Shown piece after piece: positions 32,319-44,330 of a DNA stretch of 64,000 nucleotides. The first letter of the stretch is position 1. Each line of letters begins with the position of its first letter. The position numbers were made by a program, and so were the translations under genes. This DNA is from Ryuthela nishihirai (Eukaryota > Arthropoda > Arachnida > Araneae > Heptathelidae): assembly GCA_038380435.1 (NCBI GenBank), contig JAWZYU010000676.1, positions 23,586-87,585 on the forward strand, in the 5' to 3' direction. Below the pieces are notes generated by a model. The model searched no databases. It worked only from the letters and a program-made list of their open reading frames with translations, and was not told the origin of the DNA.

Positions 32319-33710
32319 TCACACTGCGGTGGTGAAGACGTCGAGCCGTTCCTTGAGCGACGCTGCCGCCCGACCCCTCCTCTGGATCAAGACAGCAGAG
32401 ACGTGCAAGGCGACGCCGAAGGCCGTGGCCACACACATCTTCGATCCCATGAAGAGCAGGACTGCGCGGTCGCCACCGGTGGACCGGAGCAGTCCTGCCA
32501 CGGGAGGGTAGATGAGGTTGGCCACTCCCTGGAAGAGCCGCACCAGGGTGAAGGTGCCGTTCATGTTGTCGCCTCCGTGATTCGAGCTAAGCAGGAGGGG
32601 GATCAGGATGGTCCACACTCCGGTTCCCACTCCTGCGGCGACGGAGGCAACAACAAGCTGCCAGTACTCGCGGCAGAAAGGCAGTGAGATGACGGCTGCA
32701 GCCGAGACGGAGACGGCCGCGATGTATTCGGCCGTCCTCGGCAGGGGAGAGCGGCTGGCGAGAAGACCATACGAGAGGCGCACGACCAGGTCGCCGGCAG
32801 CAGAGTAGGCGAGAAGCAGCATGGCACTGCTCTTCTCGATCCCCAGCGACTTGGCGTGCTGGGGAATGTAGTGCAGGAAGTGAGGGTTGCCCATACCCAT
32901 CGCGAAGATGGAAGCGCTCGTGAGGAGGAACAGGCCGTCCGTGAGGAAACGGAGGGACAGCCTCTCGGCGACCACCTTCGCGCAGGATCTGGGTGCCAGC
33001 TCTCCAGCTTCCGCGGGGGTCACGACGACGGCATCGTTGCTGCCGCCGGCGGGCACCTCGCGGAAGCGGCTCTCGGGCCGAACGAAGAGCAGGCCGCAGA
33101 CTGCGATGAGCGTGAAGCAGCCGGCCAGCACGAGGAACGTGTAGTGCAGGCCGACCGCCAGCAGCAGCTCGTTGATCGCAGTGGGCAGGGCCATGGCCCC
33201 GAAGCAGCCTCCCGACAGGGCGACGGCCATCGCTGCCGGCCTCCGTGTCGTGAAGTACTTTCCAGTGCACACTATGCCGGTGGTGATGGCAAAGGATGCA
33301 CCGACCCCCATGAGGCCTCCAATGGTACCTATGAGGAAGGAACCGGAGGTGGCCAGGTAGCTGAGGGCAAGGCCAGCGCTGCACAGCAATCCGCCCAGAC
33401 ACACGAGCGGCCTGTATCCGAAGGTAGACATGAGGATCCCTGTCACCGGTGAGAAGACCAGCGATAGGGTTCCTAGCAGCCCCGGGATCCAGGCCGCCTG
33501 GGACGGAGATGTATCAGGAAACTCCAGGAAGATCGCCACCTTCAGAGCGCTGAAGGACTTGACGAATCCTGAAAGGAGAAAGGTTATGAGAAAGCAGCCA
33601 CCAGCGACGGCCCACCCGTATCCTCCATCGGGTGGAACCATCTTGGTGGCTGTGGTGGCGTTGGCACGCTCTTCCTCTACTCCCTTCGTCGCTGCAACTG
33701 GAACGGACAT
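32319..33710 (-). CDS. Monocarboxylate transporter (SLC16/MCT family), copy 7 (V380G)
   Basis: 463 residues, full-length. The transversion at 32572 changes Val380 to Gly in the TM10-TM11 connection (HGVDNMNG becomes HGGDNMNG). In MCT proteins this position, after the Gly that precedes an acidic residue at the entry to TM11, usually carries an aliphatic residue, so the change may be mildly harmful. The protein is otherwise identical to the common form. Confidence 0.93.
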   Translation of the reverse strand: MSVPVAATKGVEEERANATTATKMVPPDGGYGWAVAGGCFLITFLLSGFVKSFSALKVAIFLEFPDTSPSQAAWIPGLLGTLSLVFSPVTGILMSTFGYRPLVCLGGLLCSAGLALSYLATSGSFLIGTIGGLMGVGASFAITTGIVCTGKYFTTRRPAAMAVALSGGCFGAMALPTAINELLLAVGLHYTFLVLAGCFTLIAVCGLLFVRPESRFREVPAGGSNDAVVVTPAEAGELAPRSCAKVVAERLSLRFLTDGLFLLTSASIFAMGMGNPHFLHYIPQHAKSLGIEKSSAMLLLAYSAAGDLVVRLSYGLLASRSPLPRTAEYIAAVSVSAAAVISLPFCREYWQLVVASVAAGVGTGVWTILIPLLLSSNHGGDNMNGTFTLVRLFQGVANLIYPPVAGLLRSTGGDRAVLLFMGSKMCVATAFGVALHVSAVLIQRRGRAAASLKERLDVFTTAV

Positions 33711-35025
33711 GGTGGAATCCGGCTCAGGTCACTGCAAAAGAAGGAGAAAAAAAATTAATAATTAGAATTGGTAGAGCTAATATAAATCAGTAGTGCGTCG
33801 ACTAAAGACCACTACAGACTATGCTGAAGAATACTGAACCAAAGAGTAAGCGAAAAGGTTACTATGAGGTAAAGTCGGGAGCTGGAAAACGCACGTCTGT
33901 AGCTGTCAGTGGTCGCAGAGCAAAGGGACGGGCGTTGCACTCAGTGGCACGAGTTGTAAAACCCGTTGGCGTCAGGGGGAAAACCCAGGGGATTAGTAAA
34001 ACCCGTTGGCGTCAGGGAGAAAACCCAGGGGTTTACCTACTACCGGTCGTACAAGGTTCGGGTTTCGCGCTGCCATCTATGTGCAAGCATGGGAACTAAT
34101 TTTTCTTCACCTATCCCCATTTTTTTCCCTTGCTCCACCGAGTGGTACATATGTATATGTATATATATTTTTTTATTTCATTTTTTCCAGCGTGACGTCA
34201 CCTGCAAACGAGACAGTGCTATATATGCGAGAAGAATATGGGGCAAGTAGAGTATACAAAAGTTTATTAAAGTTTATAAGATAATGATAGGAAATTTTAA
34301 AGTAATTTTCCTAATAAAATAAACAACCAGTACCAAATGTTTCTAAAATAATTCAATACCAGATGTTTACCGATCGTCACGTAAACTACTCACGTGTTGA
34401 CAATTCGATTTCGTTACCATCGTTGAAAGGTTAATAATAGACATTTTTTCTTGAAATTTCCGTCATATCTATCTATTCTACCAACGCATGGAACTCTAGA
34501 AGAGTTTATCAAATGTTGTTTTTGATCTAAATTGGGACTGATTTTGCTGTAGGAATCGTTTCGTCTGGCATAAACGTTAGAAAGGATCCAAATTAATATA
34601 TTTTTGCCTTAACGAATAATGGAGAAAAAAATGTCGTTTATTTAAATAAAATATCTCAGCTATTTTTGCCTAAATGAAACGGAAAATTTTCTTCTTATTA
34701 AATTCTTTCATTTGCTACAGTAAATAAGCCATTCTAGAGTAAATAAGCTATTATATTAAGCTTATTTTGCTAGAGTAAATAAGCTTTCATTTGCTAGAGT
34801 AATTTCTAACCGCTTGGGTGAAGTTACCTTTACGTTTTGCCCTGCTATGCTTGTTTGGGAAAAGCTTTTCTGAATATCCTTTAATTACTCTATATGATTT
34901 CGCAAACGTATATCAGTTTATAAGGGGAGATCGTATTTTGAAGTTTTCCGATTTATTGGTATATATAGTGTGAGGTAATTCTGTCGGAATAATTTTTCAC
35001 TGCATAAGAAACTAACGGCTACTCA

Positions 35026-35144
35026 CCACACTTCCCTTAATTGTCCGGATGATTTTAGAGAGGTATAAAAGTGTAAAACTGAAAAATGAATCTAACACGG
35101 AAAAATCTAAATCTGACAACAAAGGACAACCTATATATGACGTA
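35026..35144 (-). promoter_or_regulatory. Predicted promoter, leader exon and donor of MCT copy 7
   Basis: Same motif set, unchanged. Confidence 0.43.
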
Positions 35145-36064
35145 GCAACGGTCTGCCCTACGCAACAGTACTCTCTGAAGGCTTTCATATCGTATATTAT
35201 TTTCGCTGCGCAACAATTGGAATTCGAAAAAAACAATTGTTGTTCCTCAATTGTTATCGGTTGGCTTCGAAAAACGATGCTATGGATTCGTGGTTGTTTT
35301 ACTCGGCCTTTGATCAAACGGAGACTTCGATTCCCTTTCCTTCCTGTCGACGGAGAATTTCAGAGCAAGTGTGTTATGCGATCCCTTTTTTTTTTGTCAC
35401 ACTATCGTTTTATTTCTTTTAGTTCTTCTGCAGGAGAGGGTCTATGGGTTGTGCGATCCATTTAGAGGTTCGATCGTGCCCATACCTCTGCTTTCCACAG
35501 ACGTGAGTTATATGCTGTTTCTCCTAGTGTAGAGTGATTCACTGGATTTTTTTTTTTTAAAGGTTTTCTAGGTTTTTCTTAGGAATTGGCATTATTCCTG
35601 GGATTTTATTTGCTCACTTGTTCCTACCGCTTGGGTCGTGTCGGTCTTTCTTACTTCTGAGCAGCACTTTTTTTGCACACAATGGGCTAAAGGTCCAGGT
35701 CCCATAGACCACGAAGGCTCAGAGGAGGTTGGGGGGTACCCACTGGATCACCCAGTGGGGGGACAAGATGGTAGACTCCCCTCAAGGCCATCCAGCGTGT
35801 TCTTTAACGTGCACAGGATATGGCCCTCCCGCACACGGAGCCACGGCCTAATGTCCCATCCGACGGACGGCGGTCATTCCAATACCATCGGTGTCCTCTA
35901 CTGACCGCGGGTAGGGCGGAGATTAATGTAAACGCAGGAAGAGACTTATGGGTGGACATCCGACGGACGGCGGTCATTCCAATACCATCGGTGTCCTCTA
36001 CTGACCGCGGGTAGGGCGGAGATTAATGTAAACGCAGGAAGAGACTTATGGGTGGAGGGTCACC

Positions 36065-37163
36065 AGCGTGTGAATTTACTTTTTAAGTGTTCTGACCTCC
36101 TCCTCCTCCAACCCTTCGAACAAAATAACAGGGAGGTGTTTTGTGAATTGGGTTTCGATGCCGTGTGAAAATAATTTAATGTTTGGTGTATTCCCCCGCT
36201 CTAAGGGGAAGTGGTTATGTGGTTAGGGTGTAGGTGTCGCGTGAAATTTTTTCGGTGTACTCTCCCCCCTAACAGGGAGGGGTTATATGGCTTGGTTTTA
36301 GGTAGCGTGTGAAAATTTTTTTGTGTATTCCCCCCCCTCTAAGAGGAAGGGGTTATGTTGGTTGGGTGTAGGTATCGTGTGAAATTTTTTCGGTGAACTC
36401 TCCCCCCCCTAACAGGAAGGGGCTCATGTCGGTTGGTTGTAGGTAGCTTGTGAAAATTTTTTGGTGTAATCCCACCGTCCAATAGGAAGGGGTTATTTGG
36501 TTTGGGTGTAGGTATCCTGTGAAAATTTTTCGGTGTACTCTCCCCCCCATAAGAGGAAGGGGTTATGTTGGTTGGTTGTAGGTAGCGTGTGAAATTTTTT
36601 TGGTGTATTCCCACCGTCCAAAAGGAAGGGGTTATGTGGATTAGGTGTAGGTATCGTGTGAAATTTTTTCGGTGTACTCTCCCCCCCATAAGAGGAAGGG
36701 GTTATGTTGGTTGGTTGTAGGTAGCGTGTGAAATTTTTTTGGTGTATTCCCACCGTCCAAAAGGAAGGGGTTATGTGGATTAGGTGTAGGTATCGTGTGA
36801 AATTTTTTCGGTGTACTCTCCCCCCCCATAAGAGGAAGGGGTTATGTTGGTTGGTTGTAGGTAGCGTGTGAAATTTTTTTGGTGTATTCCCACCGTCCAA
36901 AAGGAAGGGGTTATGTGGATTAGGTGTAGGTATCGTGTGAAATTTTTTCGGTGTACTCTCCCCCCCCCCCCCTTCCATAAGAGGAAGGGGCTATGTGGGT
37001 TGGTTGTAGGTAGCGTGTGAAAATTTTTTGGTGTATTCCCACCGTCCAATAGGAAGGGGTTGTGTGGGTTGGATGTAGGTATCGTGTGAAAATTTTTCAG
37101 TGTATCCCCCCCTCCTCTAAGAGGAAGGGGTTATGTGGGTTGGGTGTCAAGGACCTGTGAATT
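36065..37163. repeat. Minisatellite of unit 7
   Basis: Same monomer order; long C tract of 13. Confidence 0.9.
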
Positions 37164-37626
37164 ATTTTCTTTTTCTTTTGTACCTTATTATGAAGTGTCG
37201 GGTGACTCTCAACTTCCCTTCACACTTTATCCAGGCTTAGGACTGGCAGCGCATTGCGCTGGCGTGTTTAAAAGTTGTCTGTCTCTCTGGTGGACTTGGT
37301 ATCATAGCACAATGTGCAGAGTTTTACAACGACATAGAAAAAAGAATACAATGCACAGCAAAAGTGACATACAAACAATACAAACATACAGGAAACAGCG
37401 AGAGTGTCTTCTCTTTGCTTTTAAGAAATTTTTTATATTTTTTTTTTTATTTTTGAACATTTAAATTTTTATTTTTTTTTATTTTTGAACATTTAAATAT
37501 TTTTTTTTTTGGTTTTTTGATTTTCACTTAATTCTTTTTTCAGTTTTTCCTGTTTAGGATGCCAAACCCTTCCCGGACATGGCAGTCAGTCCCGGAAGGG
37601 GAGGCCGCTTCCCGATAGCTGCGACA

Positions 37627-39018
37627 TCACACTGCGGTGGTGAAGACGTCGAGCCGTTCCTTGAGCGACGCTGCCGCCCGACCCCTCCTCTGGATCAAGA
37701 CAGCAGAGACGTGCAAGGCGACGCCGAAGGCCGTGGCCACACACATCTTCGATCCCATGAAGAGCAGGACTGCGCGGTCGCCACCGGTGGACCGGAGCAG
37801 TCCTGCCACGGGAGGGTAGATGAGGTTGGCCACTCCCTGGAAGAGCCGCACCAGGGTGAAGGTGCCGTTCATGTTGTCGACTCCGTGATTCGAGCTAAGC
37901 AGGAGGGGGATCAGGATGGTCCACACTCCGGTTCCCACTCCTGCGGCGACGGAGGCAACAACAAGCTGCCAGTACTCGCGGCAGAAAGGCAGTGAGATGA
38001 CGGCTGCAGCCGAGACGGAGACGGCCGCGATGTATTCGGCCGTCCTCGGCAGGGGAGAGCGGCTGGCGAGAAGACCATACGAGAGGCGCACGACCAGGTC
38101 GCCGGCAGCAGAGTAGGCGAGAAGCAGCATGGCACTGCTCTTCTCGATCCCCAGCGACTTGGCGTGCTGGGGAATGTAGTGCAGGAAGTGAGGGTTGCCC
38201 ATACCCATCGCGAAGATGGAAGCGCTCGTGAGGAGGAACAGGCCGTCCGTGAGGAAACGGAGGGACAGCCTCTCGGCGACCACCTTCGCGCAGGATCTGG
38301 GTGCCAGCTCTCCAGCTTCCGCGGGGGTCACGACGACGGCATCGTTGCTGCCGCCGGCGGGCACCTCGCGGAAGCGGCTCTCGGGCCGAACGAAGAGCAG
38401 GCCGCAGACTGCGATGAGCGTGAAGCAGCCGGCCAGCACGAGGAACGTGTAGTGCAGGCCGACCGCCAGCAGCAGCTCGTTGATCGCAGTGGGCAGGGCC
38501 ATGGCCCCGAAGCAGCCTCCCGACAGGGCGACGGCCATCGCTGCCGGCCTCCGTGTCGTGAAGTACTTTCCAGTGCACACTATGCCGGTGGTGATGGCAA
38601 AGGATGCACCGACCCCCATGAGGCCTCCAATGGTACCTATGAGGAAGGAACCGGAGGTGGCCAGGTAGCTGAGGGCAAGGCCAGCGCTGCACAGCAATCC
38701 GCCCAGACACACGAGCGGCCTGTATCCGAAGGTAGACATGAGGATCCCTGTCACCGGTGAGAAGACCAGCGATAGGGTTCCTAGCAGCCCCGGGATCCAG
38801 GCCGCCTGGGACGGAGATGTATCAGGAAACTCCAGGAAGATCGCCACCTTCAGAGCGCTGAAGGACTTGACGAATCCTGAAAGGAGAAAGGTTATGAGAA
38901 AGCAGCCACCAGCGACGGCCCACCCGTATCCTCCATCGGGTGGAACCATCTTGGTGGCTGTGGTGGCGTTGGCACGCTCTTCCTCTACTCCCTTCGTCGC
39001 TGCAACTGGAACGGACAT
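37627..39018 (-). CDS. Monocarboxylate transporter (SLC16/MCT family), copy 8
   Basis: 463 residues with the common protein sequence; intact. The shortened T tract of this unit lies in the 3' flank beyond the nearest AATAAA. Confidence 0.94.
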   Translation of the reverse strand: MSVPVAATKGVEEERANATTATKMVPPDGGYGWAVAGGCFLITFLLSGFVKSFSALKVAIFLEFPDTSPSQAAWIPGLLGTLSLVFSPVTGILMSTFGYRPLVCLGGLLCSAGLALSYLATSGSFLIGTIGGLMGVGASFAITTGIVCTGKYFTTRRPAAMAVALSGGCFGAMALPTAINELLLAVGLHYTFLVLAGCFTLIAVCGLLFVRPESRFREVPAGGSNDAVVVTPAEAGELAPRSCAKVVAERLSLRFLTDGLFLLTSASIFAMGMGNPHFLHYIPQHAKSLGIEKSSAMLLLAYSAAGDLVVRLSYGLLASRSPLPRTAEYIAAVSVSAAAVISLPFCREYWQLVVASVAAGVGTGVWTILIPLLLSSNHGVDNMNGTFTLVRLFQGVANLIYPPVAGLLRSTGGDRAVLLFMGSKMCVATAFGVALHVSAVLIQRRGRAAASLKERLDVFTTAV

Positions 39019-40333
39019 GGTGGAATCCGGCTCAGGTCACTGCAAAAGAAGGAGAAAAAAAATTAATAATTAGAATTGGTAGAGCTAATATAAATCAGTA
39101 GTGCGTCGACTAAAGACCACTACAGACTATGCTGAAGAATACTGAACCAAAGAGTAAGCGAAAAGGTTACTATGAGGTAAAGTCGGGAGCTGGAAAACGC
39201 ACGTCTGTAGCTGTCAGTGGTCGCAGAGCAAAGGGACGGGCGTTGCACTCAGTGGCACGAGTTGTAAAACCCGTTGGCGTCAGGGGGAAAACCCAGGGGA
39301 TTAGTAAAACCCGTTGGCGTCAGGGAGAAAACCCAGGGGTTTACCTACTACCGGTCGTACAAGGTTCGGGTTTCGCGCTGCCATCTATGTGCAAGCATGG
39401 GAACTAATTTTTCTTCACCTATCCCCATTTTTTTCCCTTGCTCCACCGAGTGGTACATATGTATATGTATATATATTTTTTTATTTCATTTTTTCCAGCG
39501 TGACGTCACCTGCAAACGAGACAGTGCTATATATGCGAGAAGAATATGGGGCAAGTAGAGTATACAAAAGTTTATTAAAGTTTATAAGATAATGATAGGA
39601 AATTTTAAAGTAATTTTCCTAATAAAATAAACAACCAGTACCAAATGTTTCTAAAATAATTCAATACCAGATGTTTACCGATCGTCACGTAAACTACTCA
39701 CGTGTTGACAATTCGATTTCGTTACCATCGTTGAAAGGTTAATAATAGACATTTTTTCTTGAAATTTCCGTCATATCTATCTATTCTACCAACGCATGGA
39801 ACTCTAGAAGAGTTTATCAAATGTTGTTTTTGATCTAAATTGGGACTGATTTTGCTGTAGGAATCGTTTCGTCTGGCATAAACGTTAGAAAGGATCCAAA
39901 TTAATATATTTTTGCCTTAACGAATAATGGAGAAAAAAATGTCGTTTATTTAAATAAAATATCTCAGCTATTTTTGCCTAAATGAAACGGAAAATTTTCT
40001 TCTTATTAAATTCTTTCATTTGCTACAGTAAATAAGCCATTCTAGAGTAAATAAGCTATTATATTAAGCTTATTTTGCTAGAGTAAATAAGCTTTCATTT
40101 GCTAGAGTAATTTCTAACCGCTTGGGTGAAGTTACCTTTACGTTTTGCCCTGCTATGCTTGTTTGGGAAAAGCTTTTCTGAATATCCTTTAATTACTCTA
40201 TATGATTTCGCAAACGTATATCAGTTTATAAGGGGAGATCGTATTTTGAAGTTTTCCGATTTATTGGTATATATAGTGTGAGGTAATTCTGTCGGAATAA
40301 TTTTTCACTGCATAAGAAACTAACGGCTACTCA

Positions 40334-40452
40334 CCACACTTCCCTTAATTGTCCGGATGATTTTAGAGAGGTATAAAAGTGTAAAACTGAAAAATGAATC
40401 TAACACGGAAAAATCTAAATCTGACAACAAAGGACAACCTATATATGACGTA
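40334..40452 (-). promoter_or_regulatory. Predicted promoter, leader exon and donor of MCT copy 8
   Basis: Same motif set, unchanged. Confidence 0.43.
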
Positions 40453-41372
40453 GCAACGGTCTGCCCTACGCAACAGTACTCTCTGAAGGCTTTCATATCG
40501 TATATTATTTTCGCTGCGCAACAATTGGAATTCGAAAAAAACAATTGTTGTTCCTCAATTGTTATCGGTTGGCTTCGAAAAACGATGCTATGGATTCGTG
40601 GTTGTTTTACTCGGCCTTTGATCAAACGGAGACTTCGATTCCCTTTCCTTCCTGTCGACGGAGAATTTCAGAGCAAGTGTGTTATGCGATCCCTTTTTTT
40701 TTTGTCACACTATCGTTTTATTTCTTTTAGTTCTTCTGCAGGAGAGGGTCTATGGGTTGTGCGATCCATTTAGAGGTTCGATCGTGCCCATACCTCTGCT
40801 TTCCACAGACGTGAGTTATATGCTGTTTCTCCTAGTGTAGAGTGATTCACTGGATTTTTTTTTTTTAAAGGTTTTCTAGGTTTTTCTTAGGAATTGGCAT
40901 TATTCCTGGGATTTTATTTGCTCACTTGTTCCTACCGCTTGGGTCGTGTCGGTCTTTCTTACTTCTGAGCAGCACTTTTTTTGCACACAATGGGCTAAAG
41001 GTCCAGGTCCCATAGACCACGAAGGCTCAGAGGAGGTTGGGGGGTACCCACTGGATCACCCAGTGGGGGGACAAGATGGTAGACTCCCCTCAAGGCCATC
41101 CAGCGTGTTCTTTAACGTGCACAGGATATGGCCCTCCCGCACACGGAGCCACGGCCTAATGTCCCATCCGACGGACGGCGGTCATTCCAATACCATCGGT
41201 GTCCTCTACTGACCGCGGGTAGGGCGGAGATTAATGTAAACGCAGGAAGAGACTTATGGGTGGACATCCGACGGACGGCGGTCATTCCAATACCATCGGT
41301 GTCCTCTACTGACCGCGGGTAGGGCGGAGATTAATGTAAACGCAGGAAGAGACTTATGGGTGGAGGGTCACC

Positions 41373-42474
41373 AGCGTGTGAATTTACTTTTTAAGTGTTC
41401 TGACCTCCTCCTCCTCCAACCCTTCGAACAAAATAACAGGGAGGTGTTTTGTGAATTGGGTTTCGATGCCGTGTGAAAATAATTTAATGTTTGGTGTATT
41501 CCCCCGCTCTAAGGGGAAGTGGTTATGTGGTTAGGGTGTAGGTGTCGCTGTGAAATTTTTTCGGTGTACTCTCCCCCCTAACAGGGAGGGGTTATATGGC
41601 TTGGTTTTAGGTAGCGTGTGAAAATTTTTTTGTGTATTCCCCCCCCTCTAAGAGGAAGGGGTTATGTTGGTTGGGTGTAGGTATCGTGTGAAATTTTTTC
41701 GGTGAACTCTCCCCCCCCTAACAGGAAGGGGCTCATGTCGGTTGGTTGTAGGTAGCTTGTGAAAATTTTTTGGTGTAATCCCACCGTCCAATAGGAAGGG
41801 GTTATTTGGTTTGGGTGTAGGTATCCTGTGAAAATTTTTCGGTGTACTCTCCCCCCCATAAGAGGAAGGGGTTATGTTGGTTGGTTGTAGGTAGCGTGTG
41901 AAATTTTTTTGGTGTATTCCCACCGTCCAAAAGGAAGGGGTTATGTGGATTAGGTGTAGGTATCGTGTGAAATTTTTTCGGTGTACTCTCCCCCCCATAA
42001 GAGGAAGGGGTTATGTTGGTTGGTTGTAGGTAGCGTGTGAAATTTTTTTGGTGTATTCCCACCGTCCAAAAGGAAGGGGTTATGTGGATTAGGTGTAGGT
42101 ATCGTGTGAAATTTTTTCGGTGTACTCTCCCCCCCCCATAAGAGGAAGGGGTTATGTTGGTTGGTTGTAGGTAGCGTGTGAAATTTTTTTGGTGTATTCC
42201 CACCGTCCAAAAGGAAGGGGTTATGTGGATTAGGTGTAGGTATCGTGTGAAATTTTTTCGGTGTACTCTCCCCCCCCCCCCCCTTCCATAAGAGGAAGGG
42301 GCTATGTGGGTTGGTTGTAGGTAGCGTGTGAAAATTTTTTGGTGTATTCCCACCGTCCAATAGGAAGGGGTTGTGTGGGTTGGATGTAGGTATCGTGTGA
42401 AAATTTTTCAGTGTATCCCCCCCTCCTCTAAGAGGAAGGGGTTATGTGGGTTGGGTGTCAAGGACCTGTGAATT
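41373..42474. repeat. Minisatellite of unit 8
   Basis: Carries the inserted T at 41549 and a C9 tract in the third dimer; long C tract of 14. Confidence 0.9.
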
Positions 42475-42938
42475 ATTTTCTTTTTCTTTTGTACCTTATT
42501 ATGAAGTGTCGGGTGACTCTCAACTTCCCTTCACACTTTATCCAGGCTTAGGACTGGCAGCGCATTGCGCTGGCGTGTTTAAAAGTTGTCTGTCTCTCTG
42601 GTGGACTTGGTATCATAGCACAATGTGCAGAGTTTTACAACGACATAGAAAAAAGAATACAATGCACAGCAAAAGTGACATACAAACAATACAAACATAC
42701 AGGAAACAGCGAGAGTGTCTTCTCTTTGCTTTTAAGAAATTTTTTATATTTTTTTTTTTTATTTTTGAACATTTAAATTTTTATTTTTTTTTATTTTTGA
42801 ACATTTAAATATTTTTTTTTTTGGTTTTTTGATTTTCACTTAATTCTTTTTTCAGTTTTTCCTGTTTAGGATGCCAAACCCTTCCCGGACATGGCAGTCA
42901 GTCCCGGAAGGGGAGGCCGCTTCCCGATAGCTGCGACA

Positions 42939-44330
42939 TCACACTGCGGTGGTGAAGACGTCGAGCCGTTCCTTGAGCGACGCTGCCGCCCGACCCCTCC
43001 TCTGGATCAAGACAGCAGAGACGTGCAAGGCGACGCCGAAGGCCGTGGCCACACACATCTTCGATCCCATGAAGAGCAGGACTGCGCGGTCGCCACCGGT
43101 GGACCGGAGCAGTCCTGCCACGGGAGGGTAGATGAGGTTGGCCACTCCCTGGAAGAGCCGCACCAGGGTGAAGGTGCCGTTCATGTTGTCGACTCCGTGA
43201 TTCGAGCTAAGCAGGAGGGGGATCAGGATGGTCCACACTCCGGTTCCCACTCCTGCGGCGACGGAGGCAACAACAAGCTGCCAGTACTCGCGGCAGAAAG
43301 GCAGTGAGATGACGGCTGCAGCCGAGACGGAGACGGCCGCGATGTATTCGGCCGTCCTCGGCAGGGGAGAGCGGCTGGCGAGAAGACCATACGAGAGGCG
43401 CACGACCAGGTCGCCGGCAGCAGAGTAGGCGAGAAGCAGCATGGCACTGCTCTTCTCGATCCCCAGCGACTTGGCGTGCTGGGGAATGTAGTGCAGGAAG
43501 TGAGGGTTGCCCATACCCATCGCGAAGATGGAAGCGCTCGTGAGGAGGAACAGGCCGTCCGTGAGGAAACGGAGGGACAGCCTCTCGGCGACCACCTTCG
43601 CGCAGGATCTGGGTGCCAGCTCTCCAGCTTCCGCGGGGGTCACGACGACGGCATCGTTGCTGCCGCCGGCGGGCACCTCGCGGAAGCGGCTCTCGGGCCG
43701 AACGAAGAGCAGGCCGCAGACTGCGATGAGCGTGAAGCAGCCGGCCAGCACGAGGAACGTGTAGTGCAGGCCGACCGCCAGCAGCAGCTCGTTGATCGCA
43801 GTGGGCAGGGCCATGGCCCCGAAGCAGCCTCCCGACAGGGCGACGGCCATCGCTGCCGGCCTCCGTGTCGTGAAGTACTTTCCAGTGCACACTATGCCGG
43901 TGGTGATGGCAAAGGATGCACCGACCCCCATGAGGCCTCCAATGGTACCTATGAGGAAGGAACCGGAGGTGGCCAGGTAGCTGAGGGCAAGGCCAGCGCT
44001 GCACAGCAATCCGCCCAGACACACGAGCGGCCTGTATCCGAAGGTAGACATGAGGATCCCTGTCACCGGTGAGAAGACCAGCGATAGGGTTCCTAGCAGC
44101 CCCGGGATCCAGGCCGCCTGGGACGGAGATGTATCAGGAAACTCCAGGAAGATCGCCACCTTCAGAGCGCTGAAGGACTTGACGAATCCTGAAAGGAGAA
44201 AGGTTATGAGAAAGCAGCCACCAGCGACGGCCCACCCGTATCCTCCATCGGGTGGAACCATCTTGGTGGCTGTGGTGGCGTTGGCACGCTCTTCCTCTAC
44301 TCCCTTCGTCGCTGCAACTGGAACGGACAT
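42939..44330 (-). CDS. Monocarboxylate transporter (SLC16/MCT family), copy 9
   Basis: 463 residues with the common protein sequence; intact. Confidence 0.94.
   Translation of the reverse strand: MSVPVAATKGVEEERANATTATKMVPPDGGYGWAVAGGCFLITFLLSGFVKSFSALKVAIFLEFPDTSPSQAAWIPGLLGTLSLVFSPVTGILMSTFGYRPLVCLGGLLCSAGLALSYLATSGSFLIGTIGGLMGVGASFAITTGIVCTGKYFTTRRPAAMAVALSGGCFGAMALPTAINELLLAVGLHYTFLVLAGCFTLIAVCGLLFVRPESRFREVPAGGSNDAVVVTPAEAGELAPRSCAKVVAERLSLRFLTDGLFLLTSASIFAMGMGNPHFLHYIPQHAKSLGIEKSSAMLLLAYSAAGDLVVRLSYGLLASRSPLPRTAEYIAAVSVSAAAVISLPFCREYWQLVVASVAAGVGTGVWTILIPLLLSSNHGVDNMNGTFTLVRLFQGVANLIYPPVAGLLRSTGGDRAVLLFMGSKMCVATAFGVALHVSAVLIQRRGRAAASLKERLDVFTTAV

Larger units (their letters stand above)
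31855..37163. repeat. Tandem array unit 7 (5309 bp)
   Basis: One private substitution seen, A to C at 32572 (missense); long C tract of 13. Confidence 0.97.
37164..42474. repeat. Tandem array unit 8 (5311 bp)
   Basis: Differences seen: T11 instead of T12 near 37438-37448, an extra T at 41549 at the start of the minisatellite, a C9 in place of C8 near 42129-42137, and C14 in the long C tract. Confidence 0.97.
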
